In this document: piece by piece, positions 1 through 7,149 of the stretch | How the letters are laid out: the number at the start of each line of letters is the position of its first letter | Numbering within the stretch: position 1 is the stretch's first letter | NCBI GenBank assembly: GCA_007127575.1 | Contig: SKZC01000447.1 | Location: 1-8,027 of the forward strand | DNA length: 8,027 bases | Origin: Gemmatimonadota bacterium | Lineage (GTDB): Bacteria > Gemmatimonadota > Gemmatimonadetes > Longimicrobiales > Gaopeijiaceae | Direction: 5' to 3' | Program-made: the position numbers and the translations under genes | Notes under the pieces: model-generated | The model's database searches: none | The model's input: the letters and a program-made list of their open reading frames with translations, nothing else | Told to the model about the DNA's origin: nothing

Positions 1-164
1 CCTCCGAGCACTGCGCAGGAGAACCGGTACGGAGAAGGGGGGGTGCGGCCCTGGATCGTCGTTGGAGCCCCTCACCGATGCACAAGGCATCGCTTTCGGA
101 GCTCCGCCTAGACCAGGACCGCAAGACCCCTTCTCGGTGGTCCCTGTACTTCTTCAACGGCCTT
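1..164. other. Left flank, no gene recognised
   Basis: All six frames were read. Plus frame 1 is open from the window edge to a stop at 109-111 and could be the end of a gene lying to the left, but its short translation shows no family I know. Plus frame 3 stays open through the acetyltransferase gene, as expected for an antisense shadow in GC-rich DNA. The stretch contains a short hairpin (76-92) and a 10-bp palindrome CGGAGCTCCG (97-106). Confidence 0.4.
76..92. terminator. Short hairpin downstream of the acetyltransferase gene
   Basis: CGATGC and GCATCG form a 6-bp stem around the 5-base loop ACAAG. It sits about 70 bases past the acetyltransferase stop. There is no T-run on the minus-strand side, and only CTTTC follows on the plus side. 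It may be a weak or factor-dependent terminator for either strand, or chance. Confidence 0.25.
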
Positions 165-1055
165 CTAGCCCTCGGGCTTCGGCGGCCCCCAGTTCGCCCG
201 GACGTAGGCTACGGGGAAGCCGAGCCGCACCAGGTTGCGGGTGCTAGGATTGGGTCGCTCCGGCCGTTCCTCATCGGTCTCGCAGACGATCCACCGGGCC
301 CCGGCGGCCCGTGCGTCCCCGACCCTGCGGGCGATGAGCGCGGATTGCGCCCCCCGTCGCCGGTGCTCCGGGAGGGTGGTGGCAAAGGTGAGCTGGCCTA
401 TGGGGCCTCTGTCGCTCTCGGAGAGATACAGCGCCCCGGTGGCCACGGGCGTCTCTCCGTCCAGGGCGAGATAGAGGTGCCATCGCTCTCGTCCGTGAAG
501 CGCCCGGAGCCAGGGAACGAACGCCGGGGGGAAGCCGATGTTCTGCGTCACGATCTCTGCCCAGGCGTCGACGAGCCGAGCCCCCGTTCCCCCTCCTCCT
601 GCTTCGCCGCCGAGCCGGAGGATCCGGAGTTCCGAGCCCGAGGGGATCTCCTGATCCGAGGGTCCCAAGTGCTTGGCCCATCCCCGGAGGCGGATCACCC
701 CCCGTGGCGCTGCCACCGCCGCGAACTCCGGGGGTTCGACGTGTGGAAGGAGTTGGAGCATCCAGCGGCGGACTCCAGCGGCTTCGTAGTGGGCCCGGGC
801 ACGGGCCAGCTCAGTCTCGGGGTCCTCCGCCCGGCCCTCCCGATTCAAGCCCACTCCCATGACTCGGTTGAACATGGGATGATCGAATCCCGGGGAGGTG
901 AGGCGGAGGGTTCCCCGTTCGCGCTGGAGCTCCAGGCCCAGCTCCCGGCCCACATCCGGGGGCAAGGCCTGGAAGAAGTCCTCGTACTGATCCATCTCCA
1001 TGACCTCGAGGAGGCACTCGAGGTCGGCACCGGTGGGAAGGGACTCCAGGGACAT
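165..1055 (-). CDS. GNAT-family N-acetyltransferase
   Basis: Predicted 296-residue cytoplasmic acyl-CoA-dependent acetyltransferase with unknown acceptor. The C-terminal half (about residues 140-290) carries the GNAT fold signature. A strand (QLTFATTLPEH) leads into the acetyl-CoA-binding loop HRRRGAQSAL (231-240; R/Q-x-x-G-x-A type) and its helix. Then come a strand ending in ETDEE and a closing segment STRNLVRLGF...YVRANW, typical of GNAT proteins whose C-terminus reads 'S-RN--R-GF--AYVR-NW'. Residues 1-130 are a less conserved N-terminal domain, with FNRVMGVGL (62-70) resembling the start of a degenerate GNAT half, so a two-domain GNAT is likely. The start is chosen at ATG 1055, because CTGGGAGCCGCC directly upstream gives a GGGAG ribosome site at good spacing. 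The gene is transcribed away from the TolB/TPR gene. Family assignment is firm; the substrate is not predictable. Confidence 0.87.
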   Translation of the reverse strand: MSLESLPTGADLECLLEVMEMDQYEDFFQALPPDVGRELGLELQRERGTLRLTSPGFDHPMFNRVMGVGLNREGRAEDPETELARARAHYEAAGVRRWMLQLLPHVEPPEFAAVAAPRGVIRLRGWAKHLGPSDQEIPSGSELRILRLGGEAGGGGTGARLVDAWAEIVTQNIGFPPAFVPWLRALHGRERWHLYLALDGETPVATGALYLSESDRGPIGQLTFATTLPEHRRRGAQSALIARRVGDARAAGARWIVCETDEERPERPNPSTRNLVRLGFPVAYVRANWGPPKPEG

Positions 1056-1069
1056 GGCGGCTCCCAGAT

Positions 1070-1093
1070 TTCGGGTGAAGGTTCGGGTAACGG
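1070..1093. repeat. Tandem 12-bp direct repeat, possible operator
   Basis: TTCGGGTGAAGG (1070-1081) is followed at once by TTCGGGTAACGG (1082-1093), matching at 10 of 12 positions. It lies 15-38 bases upstream of the acetyltransferase ATG, inside its probable 5' leader or core promoter. A regulator binding two turns of one DNA face is possible, but two copies may also be chance. Confidence 0.35.
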
Positions 1094-1304
1094 ATCGTCG
1101 CGACGGACGCTACGGGCCCGCGTCCCCGACTACTGCGCTTGCCCGGCCTTCGCCCTCGCGCGGACCCACCCAGCTTGCCCCTCTTCCCTCCGCCCGCCTA
1201 CTCTCCCAACAGTCCGGCCCTTCTCCTGCCGGTCCGACGTTCACCTGAAGGTATTTCGCCGGGTTCCTTTCATCGTTCTTTCACTCCGCCGCGCGCGGAT
1301 CACC

Positions 1305-1312
1305 GGGAGGGG
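1305..1312 (+). promoter_or_regulatory. Shine-Dalgarno site that fixes an ATC start
   Basis: GGGAGGGG ends 5 bases before ATC at 1318, with the GGAGG core 7 bases away, which is near-ideal spacing. No ATG, GTG or TTG occurs in frame between the upstream stop (1246-1248) and the GTG at 1504. This site is therefore the main reason for placing the start of the TolB/TPR gene at 1318. Confidence 0.5.
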
Positions 1313-1317
1313 CGACC

Positions 1318-2901
1318 ATCTTCCAGATTCCCGACGCTCAACGCAAGTCCAGGATCCCGGCGGAGCGCCACCTCCGCCGGCTTGCCCGGGGCCGCGCTGC
1401 CTTCGCCGGCGTTCTCGCGCTAGGTTTCGCCGTCGCGGGCACGAGCCTCCAGGCCCAGCCCCAGCCGGTCGAAGCGGACCCGCACCCCGTCACCTCCCTG
1501 GCCGTGCTTCCCTTCGAGACGCTCGGGGCGGAAACCGCGGAGTTCCTGGGCGGGGGGATGACGGAGGACCTCATCTCCTATCTTGCGCAGCTCGGGGAGC
1601 TCCATGTGACGGCAAGGGCATCGGCCATGGCGCTTCGTGACACGGACCTGGACTTCCGTCAGGTCGTGGACACCCTTGGCGTGGAGTACCTCCTCGTCGG
1701 CAGCGTCGAGAGAAGCGGAAGCCAGGTTCGGGTCATGGCCCGGCTGGTCTATCCCGGAACGGAAGCCGAGATCTGGGCCGATCGGTACGCCACGGAGCTC
1801 GCGGAGCTTTCTCGGGTGCAGGAGGCCATCGCACGGGACGTCTCCGAACTCCTGCTGGGCTCCCCGCAGACCTTCCGCTCCCCAAGCGCCCGGTCGCGGA
1901 GCGAGATCCCCGAGGTCGTCGAGCTCTTCCTTCGCGGCCGACAGGCGCTCCAGGGTCGGGCGCAGGAGTCGCTTCGTGAAGGCATGGACGCCTTCCAGCG
2001 AGCCATCCGGATGGACCCCGAACATGCCCCGCCGTACGCCGGGCTCTCCATCGCGCACAGCCTCTGGGTAACGTACGGATATACGGACGAGCTGGAGCCG
2101 TATGAGGCGTACGCGCAGGCGGTGAGGCTGGGGGACCGGGCCGTTGCCCTCGACCCGGAGCTTACCGCGGCCTATCCCGCCCGCGGGTACGTGACCACCC
2201 GGGCCTGGGCACCGGCCGATGATGTGGAGCCGGACTTCCTGCGTGCGCTGGAGCTCGAGCCCGGATCGGCGGACGCCCATGGTTGGTTCGCCCACTTCCT
2301 GGCACGGGAGGAGGCGTTCGACCGCTCCCTGGAGGCGGCGAGGCGGGCCATCGAGCTGGATCCACTGGCCGCCGGCCGAAGGGTCGGGTTCGCGGTGAAT
2401 GCCCTTGCGGCGAGGGAGTATGAGGAGGCCCGTCGTGAGGCGAACACGGCTCGCGCTCTGGCTCCGGCCCTGGGGCTCCCTCGTGCGCTTGAAGCGAGGG
2501 CTCTCCTCCTGCTCGACCGCCCGGACGACTGCCTTGAGCTGGACCTCTCCCCCTACCCGGCCATGGAGGCGATTTGCGTTCACGAAGTCGGGAGGGAGGA
2601 CGAGGCCCGAACCCGGATCGAGGCCCTCGCCGCAGACTTCCTCGAAGGAAGCGCCGGGCAGGACGCAGGTCTCGCCCGCGACCTGGCCACCTACCATGCA
2701 TGGACGGGGCAGTCCGACGAGGCGCTCCAGTGGACGGAACGCGCCTTCGCGCTCTCCCCGGACGGAGTGGACTTCCGGCATGTCCAGTCCGGACTCTTCG
2801 ACCGGGTCCTTTCCGAGCCCACGTTCGCGGCCGGCTGGGAGCGTCTCAAGGAGGAAACGTGGAGCCGAGTGAGTCACGAAGCCCGCGATGGAGGTCCGTA
2901 G
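1318..2901 (+). CDS. Exported TolB/FlgO-like domain TPR protein
   Basis: Predicted 527-residue protein. Residues about 9-26 are rich in Arg/Lys, followed by a hydrophobic core (about 27-42) and LQAQ, consistent with a signal peptide cut near residue 46 or an N-terminal membrane anchor. Residues about 58-180 match the TolB-N/FlgO-like domain often fused to adenylate cyclases, Ser/Thr kinases or OmpR-type regulators: SLAVLPFETLG, then GGGMTEDLISYLAQL, LGVEYLLVGSV and EIWADRY. From about residue 195 to the end are TPR-like helical repeats (for example AIRMDPEHAPPYAGL, RALELEPGSADAHG, RAIELDPLAAG). No catalytic or DNA-binding domain is attached here. It is probably a periplasmic or membrane-facing scaffold; its role is unknown. 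The start is uncertain. GTG 1504 would cut away the first conserved strand and the signal segment, so ATC 1318, with an excellent Shine-Dalgarno site, is preferred. An alternative is a sequence error or a lost ATG. Confidence 0.82.
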   Translation: MFQIPDAQRKSRIPAERHLRRLARGRAAFAGVLALGFAVAGTSLQAQPQPVEADPHPVTSLAVLPFETLGAETAEFLGGGMTEDLISYLAQLGELHVTARASAMALRDTDLDFRQVVDTLGVEYLLVGSVERSGSQVRVMARLVYPGTEAEIWADRYATELAELSRVQEAIARDVSELLLGSPQTFRSPSARSRSEIPEVVELFLRGRQALQGRAQESLREGMDAFQRAIRMDPEHAPPYAGLSIAHSLWVTYGYTDELEPYEAYAQAVRLGDRAVALDPELTAAYPARGYVTTRAWAPADDVEPDFLRALELEPGSADAHGWFAHFLAREEAFDRSLEAARRAIELDPLAAGRRVGFAVNALAAREYEEARREANTARALAPALGLPRALEARALLLLDRPDDCLELDLSPYPAMEAICVHEVGREDEARTRIEALAADFLEGSAGQDAGLARDLATYHAWTGQSDEALQWTERAFALSPDGVDFRHVQSGLFDRVLSEPTFAAGWERLKEETWSRVSHEARDGGP

Positions 2902-2916
2902 GGGTCGCGGCGTGCG

Positions 2917-2960
2917 TCGCCAACCGGTGCCGGTCCTGTGATACCCTACCAGCCCGGGCT
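2917..2960 (+). promoter_or_regulatory. Possible extended -10 promoter and palindrome before the extensin gene
   Basis: TGATACCCT (2939-2947) fits an extended -10 (TGn plus TAnnnT). TCGCCA (2917-2922) matches TTGACA at 4 of 6 positions, but at a long 19-base spacing. Just after it lies the perfect 10-bp palindrome AGCCCGGGCT (2951-2960), ending 8 bases before the ATG. No Shine-Dalgarno sequence precedes that ATG. The gene may therefore have its own promoter with a very short leader rather than depend only on read-through from the TPR gene. This is weak evidence. Confidence 0.28.
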
Positions 2961-2968
2961 GCACTCCC

Positions 2969-3667
2969 ATGAAAACCACCACTGCCCTGCTGCTCCTCGG
3001 GGTGGGGGCGATGGCCCTCGCCTACGCCCTTTACTCCGGCACGATCCGGATCCCTGATGCCTGGAACCCGTGGGCGCCCATTAGCATCGCCGAGTCCCCC
3101 AACTGGTTGACAGGCTTCAAGCTGGGCCGACTCTCCGACGATGGCTCGCTCTGTCGAGCGGTCCTCGAGGAGGCTGAGATGACCTACGTGGTGGTCCCCG
3201 ACAGGGTGACGGGGCCGGGATGCGGCTTCTTCGATGCCGTCCGGATCGAAGCGACCACCGCTGCCGTGGGGGAGCCCTTCACTCTTTCCTGCCGCGCCGC
3301 GGTGGCCTTGGCGATCTGGGAGCGCCATGTCCTGCAGCCCGCCGCCCGGGAGCGTTTCGGGCAGTCCGTCGCCGAGCTGGAGCATTTCGGTAGCTATGCC
3401 TGCCGAGGGGTCTACGGCCGGGAGGACGGACGCCTGAGCAGACATGCCACGGCGGATGCCCTTGACCTGGCCGGCTTCATCCTGGACGACGGAAGGCGCA
3501 TCCGGGTGCTGAGCGACTGGCCGGGGGAGGACGACGAGGCCGGGTTCCTGCGGGACCTCCACGAAGGTGCCTGCGGCATCTTCGACGGCGTGCTGGGGCC
3601 CGAATACAACCCTGCGCACCGCGATCACTTCCACTTCGAGACAGGGGGCTTCCGGATGTGCCGGTGA
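2969..3667 (+). CDS. Extensin-like C-terminal domain family protein
   Basis: Predicted 232-residue envelope protein, full length for the bacterial 'extensin family' (Extensin-like_C). An N-terminal hydrophobic segment (residues about 5-22) acts as uncleaved anchor or signal peptide. It is followed by the WNPWAPISI motif that usually opens the mature domain. Family landmarks in order are VTGPGCGFFDAVRIE, LSCRAAVALAIWERHVLQPA, FGSYACR, SRHATADALDLAGF, a GACGIFD segment, and HRDHFHFE near the end, with a final Cys (MCR). The spaced Cys residues suggest disulfides outside the cytoplasm. The His/Asp pattern (H-A-x-A-D-A-L-D and H-x-D-H-F-H) resembles the metal site of LAS-type peptidoglycan peptidases, so a cell-wall role is plausible but inferred. 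The gene lies 67 bases after the TPR gene, same strand. Its last 43 bases overlap the end of the convergent regulator gene. No clear ribosome site precedes ATG 2969. Confidence 0.9.
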   Translation: MKTTTALLLLGVGAMALAYALYSGTIRIPDAWNPWAPISIAESPNWLTGFKLGRLSDDGSLCRAVLEEAEMTYVVVPDRVTGPGCGFFDAVRIEATTAAVGEPFTLSCRAAVALAIWERHVLQPAARERFGQSVAELEHFGSYACRGVYGREDGRLSRHATADALDLAGFILDDGRRIRVLSDWPGEDDEAGFLRDLHEGACGIFDGVLGPEYNPAHRDHFHFETGGFRMCR

Positions 3668-6600
3668 GGCCGTCCGGGGGCCACCCTCCGAGCAAGGGCG
3701 AGGGCCCCTTGTCCCAGGGCCACCTGACGGGCGCGGCTGAATGCCGCGTCTGTCTCCGCTGCCGGGGCACCCAGGTCCCGGCCGAGCTCTCCCCGCAGGC
3801 GGTGGAGCTCCGAATCCCAGAAACGTTCGCCGGTGGCTTTGGCCTGCTTCAGTCCCTTGGTCACGGCGGCCATAGCCTCATCCGGTCGTCCGGCCAGACG
3901 ATAGGTCTTCGCCAAGAGTCCCTGGTGATACGGGAATCCCAGGTGGTTTCCCGAGGCGGTGTAGCTGGAGCACGCTTCCAGGATCCGCTCCAGCCCTCCA
4001 GAGGGATTGCCCGCTTCGGCGACCAAGAAACCCTCCACGATCTCCGCCATGACCCCCCAGATCCGAAGCCCAGGGTCTGATTCCCGGCGAAGAGCCACCA
4101 CCTGACGCCGGGCGGAGTCCAGGTCCCCGGACTCCAGCAGGACCCAGGTGCCGAAGGCCCGAGCGTACCCCAGGCTGAACGGGTGCCCCAGACCTTCAGC
4201 CCGTTCGATGGTATCCAGACACCGGCGCCGGGCCTCTTTCTCCTCGCCTATGTGCCACTCGGCCAGAGCCAGGCGGACGCCGCAGACCGCGCCGGGGTCC
4301 TGGGTGAACATGTGGAGGTGCTCTCTGAGGCGCTCGGGCCGGTACAGTTCGAGGGCCTTGGACAGCTGTCGCCGCGCCTCCGGGATCCGTCCTTGCCAGT
4401 AGAGGGCGACGCCGGTGACGTAGTGAGCTTCCACCTGCATCATGGGATCGGCGTCCTCTCTGGCTGCCTCCATGAGCTCGTCGGCCAAGCGCACGACCTC
4501 CGGGAGGCGACTCCGAGTGAGGCTCAGGAGGGCGAGAGCCCGGAGCACCGGCGCGCCCACGGGTTTCTGGACCCTCCGGCTCAGATCACGCGCCCGGGAG
4601 TACGCTCGCCACACGCGGGCCCCTGCATAGTGGCCGGTGAGCACCAGGGGCACGCCGAGGGCGGTCTGGAGCTCGATCTCCCGCTCAGTTCGGCGGGGCG
4701 ACGGCGGTTGCTTCCCGAGGAGTGCGATGGCTCGTTGGAGGTGTTCGATGGCTTCCTGGTTGGCGTAGAGGGCCAGGGCGTGATCCGCCGCTTTGCGATA
4801 CCACGAAATGGCGGCTTCGCGACGGCCGGCCCTTTCCAAATGGTGAGCGATCTCTCCGGCCACCTGTTCGCTCGCCTGCGAATGAGAGGCCGCCAGCGCC
4901 TCCGCCACCCCCTCGTGGAGGAGCTGTCGACGGGCGGAGCTCAGCTCCCCGTAGGCCACCTCCCGGATCTTGTCATGGGTGAATCCGTACCGCCCGTCCC
5001 CGGACTCTCGGATGAGGTGCCGCCGGGCGAGCTCCTCCAGGGCCGGGACCACTCCGGATGTGTCGCCGGGCTTCGCCGCGCGGATGAGTCCGAAGGAGGT
5101 GTCCCGGCCCACCGTAGCGAGAAGGGCGAGGAGCTCGGCCCCTTCGGAGGAGAGGAGCCGGAGACGCCCGCGGATCACCTCCCTGACTCGCTCGGGAAGC
5201 CCTGCGTCGGAGGCTGGACCGGCACTTCCCTGGGCCTCGTCGGCACTCTGGCGGGCACCCAGCCGGCGACGCACCACCTCCACCACGAAGAGGGGGTTGC
5301 CCTCCGTCTCTGCGAATAGGGCCTCTGCCTCCTCCCCTCCCAGGGCTCGGTTGGTCACCGCCGATCCCAGAGCTGCAGTCTCTTCCGCGTCCAGCGGACC
5401 CAAGGGGACCTCGACGAGAGATTCCATCAGGCGGAGCTCCCGAAGCCAGGGGTCGAACCGAGCGTCGGCGGCGGGTTCGCCCGAGCGGATCGTGGCCACG
5501 ACGAGGAGCGGGGCCTCGGACCGAACCCGAAGTAGATAATGAAGCCACTCCAGCGTATCCGCGTCGCACCGGTGAGCGTCATCCAGGACCAAGAGGAGGG
5601 GGCGATCCAGGGCGTCCACCACCCGGGCAAGCCCTTCGAACAGTCGGAGGCGCCCCTCTGCGGCTTCGACGGAGGAAGGTGTTCCCTCCTCCGTTCCGAG
5701 CTCCGGGAGGATTCGGGCCACCTCCCGGCGCCAGACCGAGGGGAGGGTCCGTGCCCCCTCCAGGAGGGGGGCGGACCGGAGCCAGTCTGCCACCGGAGCG
5801 AAGGGGAGCCGTCCCTCCACCGCCCAGCACCGGGCATGCGCGGCGGCCGCGCCCTCCCCTCTGAGCCATTCCAGGAAGGCGTCTGCCAGCCGCGTCTTTC
5901 CGATGCCCGCCTCACCCAGGATCAGTGCCACGCCCGAGCGTCCCCCACGGGCGGTTCGCCATGAGGACCGGAGCCGTCGCCATTCATCGTGCCGACCCAC
6001 GAGCGGTGTAGTGTGGGAAGCGGCTCCCGAGGCGGCTCCTCCGGTCCGTGAGCCCGGTCCGTTTCCACGGCGGATGGATTGCACCAGGTCTCGTGTCTCT
6101 TTGGAGGGCTCCGCGCCGACCTCTCGGTCCAGAACTTCCGCGCAGGTGTCGTAGGCTCGTAGGGCGAGGGCCACGTCCCCCGAACGTGCGTGGAGCCGGA
6201 TCACCGCTCGGTGCGCCTCCTCCCGCAGGGGGTCCAGCTCCAAGAGGCGCTGGCCGTGGACCAAAGCGGCACGCCACTCCTGGCGCTCCTCCAGCCAACC
6301 CACCAGTCGTTCCATCCCCATGACCGTCCTCCTTCGGAATCGCTCGCGATGCTCCTCGATCCACTTTTCGTAGCAGTCGGGTAGGAGGTGGTCGATGTAG
6401 AGCGATACGGCCTCCTCGGCGGCTGAGATTGCGGATGAGATCCGTCCCTCTGCTGAGGCCCCCTCCATCGCGGTCCACGCGGCCTCCAGGTCCACGATGT
6501 CGATGGTGATCCCGTCCGAAAGCTGCCAACCGATGGTGCGTGGACCGATCTGCAGGGAGGGGTCCAGGTCCGGGAGCGCTCGACGCAGTCGGTGGAGGAG

Positions 6601-6807
6601 TTGCCGCAGGTTCGTATGAGCTTGAGCCTCCGAAGAGTCCGGCCAGAAGAGGAAGGCGAGGTGGCGCCGGGTGCGGGGTGAGGAGCGGTGAAGGATCAGA
6701 TGCGCCAAAAGGGCCTGAAGGCGGGGTGAGCCGAGGGTCACGACCCCCTCGTCGCCTCGCACGATGCGAAAATCGCCGAGGAGATGGACCCTCAGGTCGC
6801 TGGCCAT
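3625..6807 (-). CDS. SARP/BTAD-type regulator with AAA NTPase and TPR domains
   Basis: Predicted 1060-residue cytoplasmic transcription factor. Residues about 5-105 form an OmpR/SARP winged helix (LRVHLLGDFRI; recognition helix region NLRQLLHRLRRALPD). Residues about 117-247 form a bacterial transcriptional activation domain (ending LLELDPLREEAHRAVIRLHA). The NTPase domain begins PLVGRHDEWRRL (about 268), with Walker A GEAGIGKT (298-305), Walker B LLLVLDDAH (404-412), VVATIRSGE, and GNPLFVVEVV (about 503-512). A helical linker with FTHDKIREVAY (about 610-620) leads to TPR-like repeats to the C-terminus. This is the AfsR-like, STAND-style layout, in which NTP and a signal sensed by the TPRs are thought to control DNA binding. 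An in-frame ATG lies 69 bases upstream at 6876, but ATG 6807 starts exactly where family similarity begins and has a weak GAGAGAG ribosome site. The C-terminal tail looks shortened: after ARQVALGQGALAL the sequence departs from the family and runs antisense into the extensin gene. Target genes are unknown. Confidence 0.9.
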   Translation of the reverse strand: MASDLRVHLLGDFRIVRGDEGVVTLGSPRLQALLAHLILHRSSPRTRRHLAFLFWPDSSEAQAHTNLRQLLHRLRRALPDLDPSLQIGPRTIGWQLSDGITIDIVDLEAAWTAMEGASAEGRISSAISAAEEAVSLYIDHLLPDCYEKWIEEHRERFRRRTVMGMERLVGWLEERQEWRAALVHGQRLLELDPLREEAHRAVIRLHARSGDVALALRAYDTCAEVLDREVGAEPSKETRDLVQSIRRGNGPGSRTGGAASGAASHTTPLVGRHDEWRRLRSSWRTARGGRSGVALILGEAGIGKTRLADAFLEWLRGEGAAAAHARCWAVEGRLPFAPVADWLRSAPLLEGARTLPSVWRREVARILPELGTEEGTPSSVEAAEGRLRLFEGLARVVDALDRPLLLVLDDAHRCDADTLEWLHYLLRVRSEAPLLVVATIRSGEPAADARFDPWLRELRLMESLVEVPLGPLDAEETAALGSAVTNRALGGEEAEALFAETEGNPLFVVEVVRRRLGARQSADEAQGSAGPASDAGLPERVREVIRGRLRLLSSEGAELLALLATVGRDTSFGLIRAAKPGDTSGVVPALEELARRHLIRESGDGRYGFTHDKIREVAYGELSSARRQLLHEGVAEALAASHSQASEQVAGEIAHHLERAGRREAAISWYRKAADHALALYANQEAIEHLQRAIALLGKQPPSPRRTEREIELQTALGVPLVLTGHYAGARVWRAYSRARDLSRRVQKPVGAPVLRALALLSLTRSRLPEVVRLADELMEAAREDADPMMQVEAHYVTGVALYWQGRIPEARRQLSKALELYRPERLREHLHMFTQDPGAVCGVRLALAEWHIGEEKEARRRCLDTIERAEGLGHPFSLGYARAFGTWVLLESGDLDSARRQVVALRRESDPGLRIWGVMAEIVEGFLVAEAGNPSGGLERILEACSSYTASGNHLGFPYHQGLLAKTYRLAGRPDEAMAAVTKGLKQAKATGERFWDSELHRLRGELGRDLGAPAAETDAAFSRARQVALGQGALALARRVAPGRPHRHIRKPPVSKWK

Positions 6808-7149
6808 GGCTCGCTCTCTCGGGTGGGACCACGGGCACGGCGCTGGGACGCCTCCCCCATCGCATTCCTGACGCACAGGACGGTCCGGGGCGGTCGACGG
6901 GGCACCACCGGCGCCTCCGGACCCGTGTGAGCTTATTCACCCAGGGAAGGGTGGAGGTTTCCGATCCGGATTTCGCCTGAAGTGACTTCGGCGATCCCCA
7001 GGAGGGAGCGATCCTTGGTGGGGGGGGCGGGAGTGGAGGAAGCCCGATGGGCCCGTCCCTTCGGAGGGAGGGGCCGGGACCCGGCCTCGGTCGCGCTCAG
7101 GCGACCGAGGCCAGTCCGGCAGGGGTGGGAGTTGGCTCGGGTCGTCCGG
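6808..7149. other. Intergenic stretch between globin and regulator genes
   Basis: These 342 bases carry the leader and promoter of the large regulator and the 3' end of the globin transcript. I see an 8-base G run on the plus strand (7020-7027), a palindrome ATCCGGAT around 6963-6970, and the perfect hairpin at 7083-7112. On the minus strand, TGAATAAGCT (about 6927-6936) could be a -10 element of the regulator, but no fitting -35 accompanies it. Open frames here are extensions of shadow frames and show no recognisable protein. Confidence 0.4.
7083..7112 (-). terminator. Perfect 12-bp hairpin after the globin gene
   Basis: GGCCTCGGTCGC and GCGACCGAGGCC pair perfectly around the 6-base loop GCTCAG. 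The hairpin sits 38 bases past the globin stop codon, where a terminator is expected. No T-run follows on either strand, so it would be a U-less or factor-assisted terminator, or a 3'-end stabiliser. Its GC-rich stem would be very stable. Confidence 0.6.

Larger units (their letters stand above)
1056..1317. promoter_or_regulatory. Divergent intergenic control region
   Basis: These 262 bases separate the starts of two divergent genes and must hold both promoters. I see no strong -35/-10 pair. Notable elements are the tandem 12-bp repeat beside the acetyltransferase start (1070-1093) and an overlapping inverted motif TTCACCTGAAGGT around 1240-1252. A pyrimidine-rich stretch of about 60 bases (roughly 1180-1240) lies on the plus strand. 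No reading frame here looks coding; in particular, no helix-turn-helix or kinase domain that could be a missing N-terminus of the downstream gene. Confidence 0.45.

Noticed and set aside
78..1640. 520-residue plus-strand open frame
   Set aside because: It runs antisense to the acetyltransferase gene and out of frame through the divergent region; composition is Arg/Pro/Gly-rich with no domain. GC-rich shadow.
1504..2901. GTG at 1504 as the start of the TolB/TPR gene
   Set aside because: It falls inside the conserved SLAVLPFE strand and would drop the signal or anchor segment; no Shine-Dalgarno sequence precedes it.
1420..2982. 520-residue minus-strand open frame
   Set aside because: Lies antisense to the TolB/TPR gene, whose family motifs are clear. 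The identical length to the other 520-residue frame is coincidence.
2846..3634. 262-residue minus-strand open frame
   Set aside because: Antisense to the extensin-like gene, with no recognisable domain.
4183..5319. 378-residue plus-strand open frame
   Set aside because: Antisense to the NTPase/TPR part of the large regulator; no family similarity.
6808..6876. Upstream ATG at 6876 for the large regulator
   Set aside because: The extra 23 residues precede the point where the family normally begins (MASDLRVHLLGDF) and show no similarity.
5984..6940. 318-residue minus-strand open frame
   Set aside because: Overlaps the regulator's winged-helix and BTAD coding in another frame; Arg/Pro/Gly-rich without motifs.
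7018..7043. G-run as a G-quadruplex
   Set aside because: Only one long run (7020-7027) and one GGG plus shorter GG pairs; four clean tracts are not present.
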